This document shows, piece after piece, positions 1 through 9,152 of a DNA stretch of 64,000 nt. Where the stretch lies: NCBI RefSeq assembly GCF_024585265.1, contig NZ_CP036533.1:5403001-5467000 (forward strand). Reading direction: 5' to 3'. The DNA is from Bradyrhizobium sp. WBAH42 (lineage in GTDB: Bacteria; Pseudomonadota; Alphaproteobacteria; Rhizobiales; Xanthobacteraceae). A program made the position numbers and the translations under genes. The notes beneath the pieces are model-generated. The model saw nothing but the letters and a program-made list of their open reading frames with translations. It searched no databases and had not been told where the DNA came from. Position 1 is the first letter of the stretch. Each line of letters opens with the position of its first letter.

Positions 1-1917
1 GCCATCGATCTGACGCGCAAGGGCAAGACCGAGGATGCGAGCGCTGCGCGCGACCGCATTGCCGATCCCGCGGGACAGAAGCTCGCCGACTGGTTCATGC
101 TGCGCCATTCCGAGAGCACCGCGAATTTCAAGCGCTACGCCGCCTTCCTCGCGGCCAATCCCGATTGGCCGAGCAGCGCCCTGCTCCGCCGCCGCGCCGA
201 GGCGCGGCTGTGGCAGGAGAAGGCCGACGCGGCCATCGTGCACAAGTTCACGATGGATCGGCCGACCAGCGCCAAGGGCAAGTTTGCGCTCGCGCGCGTG
301 CTGCTCGCCGAAGGCGAGACCGACAGGGCCGCGCGGCTGGTCCGGGAAACCTGGCGCGCGGAGGAATTGTCCGAGCGCAGCGAAGAGGATTCTTACGAAG
401 CCTTCCGTGATCTGCTCACGGCGGACGATCATCGTGCCCGCATGGACAAGCGTCTCGGCGCCAAGGATTATGTAGGCGCGCGGCGCGCGGCCAAGCGGCT
501 CGGCGAGGATGCGCTCGCGATCGTCAAGGCATGCGCCGGCGTCACCGGCAAGGCCAACAAGGCGAAGGACTATCTCGAGGACGTCCCGGCCGAAGCACGC
601 CGCGATCTCGGCTACGTGCTGTGCCGCGCCCAATGGCACCTGCAGAAGGACCGCATCGACGATGCCGCCGAGGTGATCCTCGCCGCCGCGCCGGACACCA
701 TGGCGGCCCAGGACACCGACGCGTGGTGGCGCGAGCGCCGCCTGCTCGCGCGCAAGCTGCTCGACCAGGGCAAGTCCAGGACCGCCTATGATGTCGTGCG
801 TATGGCCGCGGTGCCGGAGAAGGAAGTCTATCGCATCGACTATCACTTCATGTGCGGCTGGATCGCGCTGCGCTTTCTGAACGATCCCAGGACGGCGATG
901 ATGCACTTCGCCGCGATCGACGAAGGCTCCGCCAATCCGATTGCGCTCTCGCGGGCCCATTACTGGCGCGGCCGCGCCGCCGAAGCCATGGGCGCGACGG
1001 CCGATGCGCGCATGAGCTATCGGGCTGCGGCGCGCTATCAGACCGCCTATTACGGCCAGCTCGCCCGCGCCAAGCTCGGCCTCGATGGAATCGAGCTGCG
1101 TCCGCCCTCGCCCGTGCTGGCTTCGGCCGAGACGCAGCTAGCGGACGAGCGCGTGCGCGCCGCCGACATGCTCTACGGCATCGGCGAGCGCGACATGGTG
1201 TTCTACTACGCCGAGGATTTCGCCAAGGCGAGCACCGATGTCACCGCGCTCGAAGCGCTCGCCGAGCTCGCCGGCCGGCGCAACGATGCGCGCGTGATGC
1301 TGGAGGTCGGCAAGACCGCGCTGGCGCGCGGGCTCGCGCTCGACCATTACGCCTTCCCGACCATCGGCATTCCCGAGCACAAGCAGGTTGCGCCTGCGAT
1401 CGAGACCAGCGTGATCTATTCGGTGGCGCGCACCGAGAGCTCGTTCGATCAGCGCGACAAGTCGCCGGCCAACGCGGTCGGGCTGATGCAGGTGACGCCG
1501 GAAGCGGGCCGCGACACCGCCAAACGTTTCGGCCTGACCTATGACTGGGACAGGATGGTGTCCGATCCCGTCTACAACACCCAGATGGGCGCGGCCGAGC
1601 TCAGCGCGCTCCTGTCGGAATATCGCGGCAACCAGATCATGACCTTCGCCGGCTACAATGCCGGCCGCGGCCGCGTGCGCGAGTGGGTGCAGGCGCGCGG
1701 CGATCCACGCGATCCCAATGTCGATCCGGTCGACTGGGTCGAGCGCATCCCGCTGTCGGAGACACGCAACTACGTCCAGCGCGTGATGGAGAACGTGCTG
1801 GTCTACCGCGCAAAATTCGAGGGCAGCGGCATGATCGCCGGCAAGAGCGACCAGCGCGTGGTGACGCACGAGGCCGGCGCAGCGGCGCCAGTGGCGACCG
1901 CAGCACCCGCTCCCTGA
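1..1917 (+). CDS. slt: soluble lytic murein transglycosylase, 5' end cut by window
   Basis: The frame is open from base 1, so the start lies upstream; 638 residues are visible, ending at TGA 1915-1917. The long N-terminal part is alpha-helical and Ala/Arg-rich, as in the superhelical U/L domain of Slt70. The C-terminal part carries the lytic transglycosylase signature: catalytic Glu in ARTESSFD (codon 1435-1437), then AVGLMQVTPEAG and FAGYNAGRGRV. Family knowledge: these periplasmic enzymes cleave the MurNAc-GlcNAc bond of peptidoglycan and leave 1,6-anhydroMurNAc. A Pro/Ala-rich tail follows the catalytic domain. The signal peptide would be outside the window. Confident family call; the exact member (Slt or a paralogue) is less certain. 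Confidence 0.88.
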   Translation, partial: AIDLTRKGKTEDASAARDRIADPAGQKLADWFMLRHSESTANFKRYAAFLAANPDWPSSALLRRRAEARLWQEKADAAIVHKFTMDRPTSAKGKFALARVLLAEGETDRAARLVRETWRAEELSERSEEDSYEAFRDLLTADDHRARMDKRLGAKDYVGARRAAKRLGEDALAIVKACAGVTGKANKAKDYLEDVPAEARRDLGYVLCRAQWHLQKDRIDDAAEVILAAAPDTMAAQDTDAWWRERRLLARKLLDQGKSRTAYDVVRMAAVPEKEVYRIDYHFMCGWIALRFLNDPRTAMMHFAAIDEGSANPIALSRAHYWRGRAAEAMGATADARMSYRAAARYQTAYYGQLARAKLGLDGIELRPPSPVLASAETQLADERVRAADMLYGIGERDMVFYYAEDFAKASTDVTALEALAELAGRRNDARVMLEVGKTALARGLALDHYAFPTIGIPEHKQVAPAIETSVIYSVARTESSFDQRDKSPANAVGLMQVTPEAGRDTAKRFGLTYDWDRMVSDPVYNTQMGAAELSALLSEYRGNQIMTFAGYNAGRGRVREWVQARGDPRDPNVDPVDWVERIPLSETRNYVQRVMENVLVYRAKFEGSGMIAGKSDQRVVTHEAGAAAPVATAAPAP

Positions 1918-1992
1918 TCGACGCCGCCGGGGCTGGACGCGACGCCTGCAAGGATACGGTGCTGCGGCTCCCACGCGAGTGCAGTCGCGCAG

Positions 1993-2355
1993 CTAGGTGT
2001 CACCTCCTTCCATCGTGATCAGATCGCAACTGTCCAAACATGCGCCGGTCAAGGCTCTCGCGACGGTCCAGGCGCTGATCGTGCAGCTCCAGCACCAGAC
2101 GGCACTCATGACCGTCAGTATCTCGATCATGCTGCCAGCGGCGAGCTCGACGTTCCCTAGGGCCGGTTCTGTCCGCCCAGGCACCGGCCATTGCATGAAC
2201 AGCGTGGAGAATTCGCCGCGCCGATAACAATTGTCGTCGCAGTAACGGCGCTGCATCCGCGCATGGCGGACATAGCCGGAGCGCAAGGGACGCGAGCATG
2301 TGCTGCACGTGGCCGCGTGCAACGGCGGCTCGTGATTGACCACCACGAATTTCAT
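1993..2355 (-). CDS. small CxxC/CxxxC zinc-finger-like protein, 120 aa
   Basis: Not a named family I recognise. The N-terminal third holds CSTC, 18 residues, then CDDNC followed by YR, a spacing typical of treble-clef or zinc-ribbon knuckles. The C-terminal part is hydrophobic with further Cys (WCWSC, ACLDSC). Its ATG overlaps the TGA of the upstream gene (ATGA, 2352-2355), so the two are translationally coupled. The core aligns with that neighbour: both have 18 residues between Cys pairs, a GxYxR/GYxR patch and Y-CDxxCY. It is the last gene of a four-gene minus-strand cluster starting at 3175. Zinc binding is inferred from Cys spacing only. Confidence 0.6.
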   Translation of the reverse strand: MKFVVVNHEPPLHAATCSTCSRPLRSGYVRHARMQRRYCDDNCYRRGEFSTLFMQWPVPGRTEPALGNVELAAGSMIEILTVMSAVWCWSCTISAWTVARALTGACLDSCDLITMEGGDT

Positions 2356-2540
2356 GAAGCGGCTCTCACACCATCTTTCGCGAGCGTCTCGCAGAACAGC
2401 GCGTAGCACTGATGATCGCAGTAAGGCAGACGGGTCGCGATCTCGCGCAGATAGCTGCCGCTGATCGGCTCGCAGCACTGCATGCACCAGGTCTGCCGGA
2501 ACGGGGTCCGGCCGTTGACCAGCACGAACGCGAATCTCAT
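2352..2540 (-). CDS. small CxxC/CxxxC zinc-finger-like protein, 62 aa
   Basis: A 62-residue protein with CMQC, 18 residues, then CDHQCY. The start is the ATG at 2540, which overlaps the stop of the secreted-protein gene upstream (ATGA), while its own stop overlaps the start of the next gene. Both junctions point to one transcript with coupled translation. No signal peptide or membrane segment is visible, so it should be cytosolic. It is a paralogue of the gene at 1993-2355 by Cys spacing and flanking residues. Function unknown; metal binding or a protein-docking role is inference. Confidence 0.62.
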   Translation of the reverse strand: MRFAFVLVNGRTPFRQTWCMQCCEPISGSYLREIATRLPYCDHQCYALFCETLAKDGVRAAS

Positions 2541-2929
2541 GTGGCACCTCCCAAAGCGAAGCAGTAAACGCTGTCGAGCGGAGACAGTGCTGGCGGTGGA
2601 GCGCACAGATGGTTTCGGCCGTCCGGATTATCCCTGTTTCGCTCCACCTTTTGCGGTGGGATCAGGATGTATCTCCCGTCCTCCCGGCGCCGCGCATAGA
2701 TCTGGCCCTCGATGTACTTGATGTCGGTCGGATAACAATCGGCGCTGTTGCAACAACTGACGCTCGGGTTGTCCGGCATGTGCCAGGTGGAATAGAATTT
2801 TTCGTGCAGCGCCTGGTCCTGAGGTGGGTGCTGGCGATGAACGGCACCGTGTCCCGTCTCCTGTGCCTGGAGGGCCGCGATGGGGGTGATGAGAACGATC
2901 CAGCAGAAGAGCTTGCATGAGCGGTTCAA
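2537..2929 (-). CDS. secreted Cys-containing conserved hypothetical, about 130 aa
   Basis: The N-terminus (NRSCKLFCWIVLITPIAALQAQ) is a signal peptide with a likely cleavage site after AQA. The mature part has His near its start (TGHGAVHRQHPPQ), then EKFYSTWHMPDN, SCCNSADCYPTD, a basic stretch ending in RYILIPPQKVE, HLCAPPP and VYCF. These five Cys could form disulfides in the periplasm. I recall similar proteins as conserved hypotheticals in Rhizobiales, with no known function. Start choice: GGGAGG sits 8 nt before TTG 2929; a GTG at 2935 is in frame but only 2 nt from the ribosome site. It lies 30 nt after the first finger gene and overlaps the next by ATGA. Confidence 0.65.
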   Translation of the reverse strand: MNRSCKLFCWIVLITPIAALQAQETGHGAVHRQHPPQDQALHEKFYSTWHMPDNPSVSCCNSADCYPTDIKYIEGQIYARRREDGRYILIPPQKVERNRDNPDGRNHLCAPPPALSPLDSVYCFALGGAT

Positions 2930-2965
2930 CGACACAGCCTCCCGGATCAGCTCTCCAATGCAGCC

Positions 2966-3175
2966 TTATGCGACCTGAGCCCGAAACAACCACTGCCGGT
3001 CGCGTTCGCTTCGCGTGCGGAAACGATCAACGCACTTCTTTGAGCAGAGCGCCGTGCGCCAGGAGTAGTAGCGGATCAGGCCAAACTTGCCGCCGCAAAC
3101 TGCACATCCGCTGAGCGAGGAGCAACTTTCGGACTCCGATCGGTGACGCTCAGGAAGTACCGACATATCGCACAT
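2966..3175 (-). CDS. small CxxC/CxxxC zinc-finger-like protein, 69 aa
   Basis: First gene of the four-gene minus-strand cluster. GGGAG lies 6 nt before the ATG at 3175. The protein carries CAVC, 16 residues, then CSKKC, similar to the fingers encoded at 2352-2540 and 1993-2355 but two residues shorter between the pairs. Basic residues are frequent in the C-terminal part (DRFRTRSERDRQW), which would suit nucleic-acid contact, though this is speculative. No signal peptide. The gene diverges from the histidine kinase at 3574, so the roughly 400 bp between them should hold both promoters. Confidence 0.6.
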   Translation of the reverse strand: MCDMSVLPERHRSESESCSSLSGCAVCGGKFGLIRYYSWRTALCSKKCVDRFRTRSERDRQWLFRAQVA

Positions 3176-3573
3176 TGTTGTCTCCCTCTGTTGCTTGCGC
3201 TTTTCTCAGTTGTTCCCTTCGACACTCTCGATGGTCGAGAGGCTAGTCCGCCGGGCGCGAAGCGCTCAATTGTACGGAGGTAAAATGGCCGACATGACTA
3301 GGAATGGAGGAGCTATACCTAGGTTTGTCCCGTATTCGCCCGGGGGGCCCACGCTGCTCGAGTTCAACGAGACGGCGCACGACGCTTCGGCTGCACGGTT
3401 ACCGTGAAAACTTGGCCAGCACGGTGTCCTTGATGCGCCACAATGGACCCGGCGGCGAGCGGACAGTCCAAAGGCGAATGTCATGACCGCCGATCCGACT
3501 TTGGCTGGAATTGCTCCTCTCGCCGCAACGTGCTCTACTCATCTTCACGCAGAGAGTGCCGGGAGCGTCTGCG
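3176..3573. other. divergent intergenic region, about 400 bp
   Basis: This region separates the minus-strand finger cluster from the plus-strand sensor kinase. I see no repeat, tRNA or clear FNR/FixK or LexA box. It contains one possible small plus-strand gene (3285-3407). Both promoters are presumably here but I could not place hexamers with confidence. Confidence 0.4.
3285..3407 (+). CDS. possible small protein, 40 aa
   Basis: The ATG at 3285 follows a consensus ribosome site (cggaggtaaa, GGAGG about 5 nt upstream). The predicted peptide begins MADMTRNGGAIPRF and ends SAARLP, with no membrane segment and no recognised motif. The strong initiation signal is the only support; it could be chance or a leader for the kinase gene downstream. 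Confidence 0.28.
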   Translation: MADMTRNGGAIPRFVPYSPGGPTLLEFNETAHDASAARLP

Positions 3574-5559
3574 ATGAAGCCTGGCCGGGCAGCGACGTTC
3601 GGGAAGTCAGCCGCGCAATTCCTCGTCGGCTGCCTGAGGCAAACTGTTCCCGCCAAGCCGCGCACCGATTCCAATGCCGCCGACTTGCTCGAGGCGGTCA
3701 AGCAGTGGCAGCAGGTCTTCGAGCACACGCCGGTCATGTACTTCATGGTCGATCCGGCCGGTACCGTGATCAACGTGAACACGTTCGGCGCCGAGCAGCT
3801 GGGCTACACGCCGGCCGAGTTGATCGGCCGATCCGTGCTGGATGTCTTCCTCGCGGAAGATCGCGCCACTGTCCGCGCCTGTGTCGCGTTGTGCCTCAAG
3901 ACCCTTGATCAGTCACACACCTGGGAAATCCGGAAGGTTCGCAAGGACGGCTCGATGTTATGGGTCCGCGAGAACGCCAAGGCCATGCTGCGGGCCAATG
4001 GCGGACCAATCGTGCTTGTCGCCTGCGAGAACATCACCGAGCGCAAGGAGGCAGAGAACGCGCTGCGACAGAGCGAGGCTTACCTCGCCCAGGCGCAGGA
4101 ATTGAGCCACACCGGTAGTTTCGGCTGGAAGGCCGCAACCCGCGAGATCACCTGGTCCAAGGAGACCTATCGCATCTTCGAATGCGAAGAGGGGACGAAG
4201 CCCGCGATCCCATTCATGCTTCAGCGGATCCATCCGGAGGACCGGCTCGCTGTGAAGCAGACGACGGGCCAGGCGGCGCGCGAAGGGAAAGACTATGATC
4301 ACGAATACCGGCTGGTGATGCCCGACGGTTCCATCAAATACGTTAGAGCGGTGGCACGAGCGACGCGAGATTCCAACGGTCGCGTGGAGTTCGTCGGATC
4401 GGTGACCGACATCACGGCGACCAAAGAGGCGGAGCGTAGGCTTCGTGACAGCGAGCAGCGCTTTCGAGATTATGCCGAAACCGCGTCTGACTGGTTCTGG
4501 GAAACCGGCCCAGACCATCGCGTCACCCAGATATCGGAACACTCCGATACCAACACCGTCCCCGCGGGCCTGATCGGGCTCACACGCTGGGACATTGCTC
4601 CTGACGCTGCTCTCGAGCCCGAAAAATGGCGGCAACATCGAGCGGCGCTCGACGCCCACGTCCCGTTCCGCGACTTGGTGTATCGCAGCAGAGACCGCGA
4701 TGGACGGCCAATCTACGTCCGGACCAGCGGCAAGCCGTTCTTCGACGCCGACGGCGCTTTCCTGGGCTACCGTGGCGTTTGCTCCGACGTGACCGCGGCC
4801 ATCCGGGCCAATCAAGCCGAAGACGCGCTGCGCAAGGCCCAGGCCGAACTCGCCCATGTGACACGTGTCACGACACTGGGTGAGCTGACCGCTTCGATTG
4901 CCCACGAAATCAATCAGCCGCTCGCCGCGGTGATCGCAAACGCCGACGCCTGCCTCGCCTGGCTGCAGCGCCATCCGCCGGATATCAAAGCGGCCCGCCG
5001 CTCCGTGGAGTGGATCATCGAGGACGGCAGGCGTGCCGGCGACGTGATCCGTCACGTTCGGGCGCTCGCCAAGGGGTCTGACATCGAGATGGTTCCGCTC
5101 GATGCCAATGCGGTCGTGCGGGAGGCCGTCGCACTCGTTCAGCGCGAAATGGCCAGCCACGCCGTGTCCGTCCGCATGGAGCTGTCGTCGGCGCTGCCGA
5201 GGATCTTTGGCGATCGCATTCAATTGCAGCAGGTCCTGATCAACCTCATCATGAACGGGATCGAGGCCATGGGAGACGTCCACGATCGCCCGCGCGAGCT
5301 GGCGATCCGTTCAGAGGCGAGCGGCGATGGCGCGATGCAAATGAGCGTTTCCGACCGCGGAGTCGGCATCAGCGAACAGGCGATGGACCGCCTTTTCACG
5401 CCGTTCTTTACCACGAAGTCCTCCGGCATGGGCATGGGTCTGTCGATCTGTCGATCGATCATCGAGGCCCATGGCGGACGACTTTACGCCGTGCCAAATC
5501 AGGAGCGCGGCGCGACTTTTCAGATTACCTTGCCCCTCCATCGAGAGGAAGCATCGTGA
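3574..5559 (+). CDS. three-PAS sensor histidine kinase
   Basis: A 661-residue soluble kinase. Three PAS/PAC units are visible at about residues 45-155, 170-285 and 295-410; the first two end in the PAC-like [10 protein letters not shown] and [10 protein letters not shown]. The HisKA box follows with the phosphoacceptor in IAHEINQPL (His about 444), then an HATPase domain with the N box (LIMNGIEAM), G1 (DRGVGI), the F box (LFTPFFTTK) and GMGMGLSI. The H-box form resembles FixL-type kinases, but no haem PAS signature was identified, so the ligand is unknown. Start: ATG 3574 has GGGAG 9 nt upstream; a TTG at 3511 would add 21 residues. The stop overlaps the GTG of the response regulator, the expected partner. 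Confidence 0.88.
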   Translation: MKPGRAATFGKSAAQFLVGCLRQTVPAKPRTDSNAADLLEAVKQWQQVFEHTPVMYFMVDPAGTVINVNTFGAEQLGYTPAELIGRSVLDVFLAEDRATVRACVALCLKTLDQSHTWEIRKVRKDGSMLWVRENAKAMLRANGGPIVLVACENITERKEAENALRQSEAYLAQAQELSHTGSFGWKAATREITWSKETYRIFECEEGTKPAIPFMLQRIHPEDRLAVKQTTGQAAREGKDYDHEYRLVMPDGSIKYVRAVARATRDSNGRVEFVGSVTDITATKEAERRLRDSEQRFRDYAETASDWFWETGPDHRVTQISEHSDTNTVPAGLIGLTRWDIAPDAALEPEKWRQHRAALDAHVPFRDLVYRSRDRDGRPIYVRTSGKPFFDADGAFLGYRGVCSDVTAAIRANQAEDALRKAQAELAHVTRVTTLGELTASIAHEINQPLAAVIANADACLAWLQRHPPDIKAARRSVEWIIEDGRRAGDVIRHVRALAKGSDIEMVPLDANAVVREAVALVQREMASHAVSVRMELSSALPRIFGDRIQLQQVLINLIMNGIEAMGDVHDRPRELAIRSEASGDGAMQMSVSDRGVGISEQAMDRLFTPFFTTKSSGMGMGLSICRSIIEAHGGRLYAVPNQERGATFQITLPLHREEAS

Positions 5560-6227
5560 CCGAGCGCGCGGACTCTTCGCCGCCACAGAAGGACGGCGAT
5601 CAGCCCATTGTCCTCATCGTCGACGACGACGCGTCCATGCGCCGTGCGCTCACCAATCTGTTCGAGTCGGTCGGTCTCAAGGTCGAAGCATTCGGCTCGG
5701 CGCCGCAGCTCCTCCAGGCCAAGCCGCCAGACGTCCCAAGCTGCCTGGTGCTCGACATCCGCCTGCCCGGAACGAGCGGCCTCGAGCTGCAGACCGATCT
5801 TGCCAAGGCAAATATCCACACGCCTATCATCTTCATTACCGGTCACGGCGATATTCCCATGACGGTTCGGGCCATGAAGAGCGGGGCGATCGACTTCTTG
5901 ACCAAGCCGGTCCGCGATCAGGACATTCTCGACGCAGTCCAGGCCGCGATCGAGCGAGACCGCAAGCGCCGCGACCTCAACAGGACGGTCTCGACCGTCA
6001 GATCACGCTTCGAGTCACTGTCCTCGCGGGAGCGAGACGTATTGTCACTGGTGACGTCCGGCCTGATGAACAAGCAGGTGGCCGCCCAGCTCGGATTGGC
6101 CGAAATCACCGTCAAAATCTACCGCGGCCAGATCATGCGGAAAATGGGCGCGAAGTCGCTGGCCGACCTGGTGAGAATGAGCGAGGCGCTCGGGATTGGC
6201 CCGAACAAGTCCGATGCACAAACCTAA
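5556..6227 (+). CDS. FixJ/NarL-type response regulator
   Basis: A 223-residue two-domain regulator. The receiver has the acidic cluster DDD (23-25), phosphoacceptor Asp about 67 in LDIRLPG, and Lys about 117 in LTKPV. The output is a LuxR-type HTH (SSREREVL-like [11 protein letters not shown], then [26 protein letters not shown]). It starts at GTG 5556, overlapping the kinase stop by four bases (GTGA), so the pair is translationally coupled. The FixJ/TodT/StyR-like architecture suits activation of a few target promoters. Targets are not visible from sequence; the divergent finger cluster and the receiver-only gene downstream are natural candidates. Confidence 0.9.
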   Translation: MTERADSSPPQKDGDQPIVLIVDDDASMRRALTNLFESVGLKVEAFGSAPQLLQAKPPDVPSCLVLDIRLPGTSGLELQTDLAKANIHTPIIFITGHGDIPMTVRAMKSGAIDFLTKPVRDQDILDAVQAAIERDRKRRDLNRTVSTVRSRFESLSSRERDVLSLVTSGLMNKQVAAQLGLAEITVKIYRGQIMRKMGAKSLADLVRMSEALGIGPNKSDAQT

Positions 6228-6324
6228 GTATGAGTTTCCAATCGTGACCGGCAGGTCCACCTTACGCCTTTATGTTGTAGCCGTGGGCGACGGCAAGCGT
6301 AATTCCCGGCGAGGAGCGGACGTC

Positions 6325-6711
6325 TTGTCAGTGGCTTCGGTCATCTCGGTGCTTGACGACGACCCCTACGTTCGGGCCGCGATCAACAATCTCTTGGAAT
6401 CGCGCGGATACAACGTCCACACATTCGCCTCGGCGGAAGAGTTCTTGAGCTCGACCGATTCGAGCGACACCTCGTGCGTGATCGCCGACGTGCAGATGCC
6501 GCTGATGAGCGGAATCGATCTGTTGACGCAGATGCGGGCGCAGGGTTCGGCCACGCCGTTCATATTCATCACAGCTTTCCCGGATGACGGCGTGCGTGTG
6601 CGGGCACTCAATGCGGGCGCAATCTGTTTTCTCGGTAAGCCGTTCGCTGCCTCGGATCTGATGCAATGCCTGGACCGTGCGCTGGCACTCGATCACCAAA
6701 CCACGTCGTGA
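6325..6711 (+). CDS. receiver-only response regulator
   Basis: A single receiver domain of 128 residues with DDD (11-13), phosphoacceptor Asp 55 in ADVQMPLMSG, Thr in FITAF and Lys 105 in LGKPF; there is no output domain. I chose the TTG at 6325 because GAGGAG lies 8 nt upstream and the protein then begins where receivers usually begin. An ATG at 6214 inside the previous gene would add an uncharacteristic 37 residues. Such proteins act as phosphate sinks, competitors or intermediates in a phosphorelay with the neighbouring kinase; which of these applies here is not known. Confidence 0.82.
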   Translation: MSVASVISVLDDDPYVRAAINNLLESRGYNVHTFASAEEFLSSTDSSDTSCVIADVQMPLMSGIDLLTQMRAQGSATPFIFITAFPDDGVRVRALNAGAICFLGKPFAASDLMQCLDRALALDHQTTS

Positions 6712-6816
6712 GCGCCCGCGGCCCACAAACGCGGCAGTGACCGAGATGGCCGGGCTGGCGGCCTACTCAGAAAATTCGCGGAACCTCGCCACACCGCGAG
6801 GCCTGCGCCGACCGTC

Positions 6817-7788
6817 TCAATCCACCTTGATATTCGCCGCCTTGATGATCGGCCACCATTTCGCGATCTCGGCCTTTTGCCGCGTGGCGAGCGCTTCGGG
6901 CGTGAGCTGATCCTTGGGCGTCATCTCCAGGCCCTGGCTTTCGAGCTGCTTCCTCACCGCAGGATCGTTCAGTGCTTCCACGGCCGCGGCATTGAGCTTT
7001 GCGACGATCTCCTTCGGCGTGCCCTTCGGCACCCACATGCCCGACCACAGCGTCATGTTGAAGCCTTTGAGGCCCGCCTCCTCCGCGGTCGGGATCTCGG
7101 GCGCCGAGGCGAGGCGCTTGTCGTCGGTGACGGCGTAGGCGCGGATGGTGCCGGCGCGGACCTGGCTGATGGAGTTGGAGGTCTGGTCGACGATGATGTC
7201 GATCTGGCCGGCGATCAGGTCGTTCAACGCGGGCGCCGTGCCGCGATACGGCACGTATTGCAGCTTGATGCCGGAGACGCTCTCGAAATAGACGCCGGCG
7301 ATGTGGCTGCCGGAGCCTGCGCCGGCGGTGCCGGCGGTCGGCGGCGACGGCCGCGACTTCAGCCAGTCCAATAGCTCCTTCAGCGAGGTCGCGGGCGCCG
7401 CGTTCTTGCTGACCACGATCATCGGATTGCTCGGCAGCAGCACCACCGGCTCGAGGTCGGCGACGAGGTCGTATTTGAGCTTGTAGACGGCGCCGTTGGC
7501 GACGTGGGTGCCGAGATGGCCGAACGAGATGGTGTAGCCGTCGGGCGGCGATTGCACGGCACGGCCGACCCCGATCGAGCCGCCTGCTCCGGTCACGTTC
7601 TCGACCACCAGGGGCTGGCCGAGCGAGACGCGCATCCGCTCGGCAAGCACGCGCGCCATCGCATCCGACGGCCCGCCGGCCGCGAACGGCACGATGATGG
7701 TGATGGGACGGGAGGGATAATCGTCGGCGCGCGCGACGCCTGCGACAGCGAGAACAGCAATCAGCGCAGCCCAGACGGCCTTCGTCAT
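6817..7788 (-). CDS. Bug/TctC-family tripartite tricarboxylate-type binding protein
   Basis: A 323-residue periplasmic solute-binding protein. The signal peptide (MTKAVWAALIAVLAVAGVARA) is followed by DDYPSRPITIIVPFAAGGPSD, the hallmark start of mature Bug proteins, and later GAGGSIGVGRAV and PYRGTAPALNDLIAGQID. Family members bind carboxylates or related small acids and usually serve a TctAB membrane pair. No tctA or tctB is present here, so this is an orphan receptor. Start ATG 7788 has GGGGAG 6 nt upstream; upstream codons in the same frame do not encode a signal peptide. Its ligand cannot be told from sequence. Confidence 0.88.
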   Translation of the reverse strand: MTKAVWAALIAVLAVAGVARADDYPSRPITIIVPFAAGGPSDAMARVLAERMRVSLGQPLVVENVTGAGGSIGVGRAVQSPPDGYTISFGHLGTHVANGAVYKLKYDLVADLEPVVLLPSNPMIVVSKNAAPATSLKELLDWLKSRPSPPTAGTAGAGSGSHIAGVYFESVSGIKLQYVPYRGTAPALNDLIAGQIDIIVDQTSNSISQVRAGTIRAYAVTDDKRLASAPEIPTAEEAGLKGFNMTLWSGMWVPKGTPKEIVAKLNAAAVEALNDPAVRKQLESQGLEMTPKDQLTPEALATRQKAEIAKWWPIIKAANIKVD

Positions 7789-7869
7789 TGTCTTCTCCCC
7801 AGCGATGTCGATATTGTTCTTGCTCTTCCCGCGTACGGGAAGAGGGATCATTCGTGGCGTATTGCCGCG

Positions 7870-9111
7870 CTAGAACTGGGAATAGTCGATCGGCTTGTGA
7901 CGATCGAGCGTGCGGGTGACCGGCGGCAGCGGGTATTTCAGACCGGTCGCGCAGTTGAACAGCATGACGCGGTCGGTCTTGCTGACGCGGCCGTCGGCGA
8001 GGCTCTCCTTGTAGGCGGCGTAGGTTGCGGCGCCCTCGGGACAGAGCAGCAGCCCCTCCTCGCGCGCGACCTCGTTCAGCGCCGCCGAGATCTTGTCGTC
8101 GTCGACCGCAATGGCAAAGCCCTTGCTCTCGCGCACCGCGCGTAGAATGAGAAAATCGCCGATCGCCTGCGGCACGCGGATGCCCGAGGCGATGGTGTGG
8201 GCGTCCTCCCAGCGCGTCGCGTGCTCGGTGCCGGCCTCATAGGCCCGCACCATCGGCGCGCAGCCCGAGGCCTGCACCGCAACCATGCGCGGGCGCTTTG
8301 ATCCGATGAAGCCGATCTTCTCCAGCTCGTCGAAGGCCTTCCACATGCCGATCAGGCCGGTGCCGCCGCCGGTCGGATAGAAGATCACGTCGGGCACGTC
8401 CCAGCCGAGCTGCTCGGCGAGCTCCAGGCCCATCGTCTTCTTGCCTTCGATGCGGTACGGCTCCTTCAAGGTCGAGGTGTCGAACCAGCCGACCTTGGCC
8501 TTGCCCTCGCCGACGATCTTGCCGCAATCGTCGATATAGCCGTTGACGCGGTAGACGGTCGCGCCCTGGAGCTCGATCTCGCTGACGTTCACTTCAGGCG
8601 TATCCGCCGGGCAGAAGATCGTGGTCTTGATGCCGCAGGAGGTCGCATAGGCCGCCAGCGCCGCGCCGGCATTGCCGTTGGTCGGCATCGCCATGTGCTT
8701 GATGCCGAGCGCCTTGCCCATCGACACCGCCATGACCAGTCCGCGCGCCTTGAACGAGCCGGTCGGCAGGCGTCCCTCGTCCTTGACGATGATCTCGCCG
8801 CCGCCAAGCTTCTTGCCGAGCTTGGGCAGCCGGATCAGAGGCGTCGTGACTTCACCGAGCGAGACGATGTCCTTGCATTTGCGCACCGGCAGCAGCTCGC
8901 GATAGCGCCACATGTCGCCGGGGCGTTGGGCGAGTGCGTCCTTGGTCAGCGCCTTCTTCACGCCCGCGAGATCGTAGCGCACCAGAAGCGGCTTGCCGGC
9001 CTTGGAGAGGTTGTGGACCTGGTCGGCGGCGTAATGGTCGCCTTCCATGGCACATTCGAGATGGGTGACGAAGGTCGGGCGCTCGATGGTGAGGTTGTCA
9101 TTGTCGTGCAT
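7870..9111 (-). CDS. threonine-synthase-like PLP-dependent enzyme
   Basis: A 413-residue fold-type II PLP protein. The Schiff-base Lys is about 121 in GRLPTGSFKARG, the substrate or phosphate loop is PTNGNAGAALAAYA, and the glycine loop is PTGGGTGLIGMWKAF. These fit threonine synthase (O-phosphohomoserine to threonine) of the shorter plant/archaeal-like form. Close relatives include threonine dehydratase and other beta-eliminating enzymes, so the reaction is probable rather than certain. Start ATG 9111 follows AAGGA. The frame stays open further upstream, but only by running into a dispersed palindromic repeat, which argues against a longer protein. Its neighbours are not amino-acid genes. 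Confidence 0.82.
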   Translation of the reverse strand: MHDNDNLTIERPTFVTHLECAMEGDHYAADQVHNLSKAGKPLLVRYDLAGVKKALTKDALAQRPGDMWRYRELLPVRKCKDIVSLGEVTTPLIRLPKLGKKLGGGEIIVKDEGRLPTGSFKARGLVMAVSMGKALGIKHMAMPTNGNAGAALAAYATSCGIKTTIFCPADTPEVNVSEIELQGATVYRVNGYIDDCGKIVGEGKAKVGWFDTSTLKEPYRIEGKKTMGLELAEQLGWDVPDVIFYPTGGGTGLIGMWKAFDELEKIGFIGSKRPRMVAVQASGCAPMVRAYEAGTEHATRWEDAHTIASGIRVPQAIGDFLILRAVRESKGFAIAVDDDKISAALNEVAREEGLLLCPEGAATYAAYKESLADGRVSKTDRVMLFNCATGLKYPLPPVTRTLDRHKPIDYSQF

Positions 9112-9152
9112 GGGATGATTTCCTTCTTGTTCTGCAAACGGCTCTCTCTGCT

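Noticed and set aside
3958..5283. 441-codon frame opposite the histidine kinase
   Set aside because: All kinase motifs are on the other strand; this frame has no domain.
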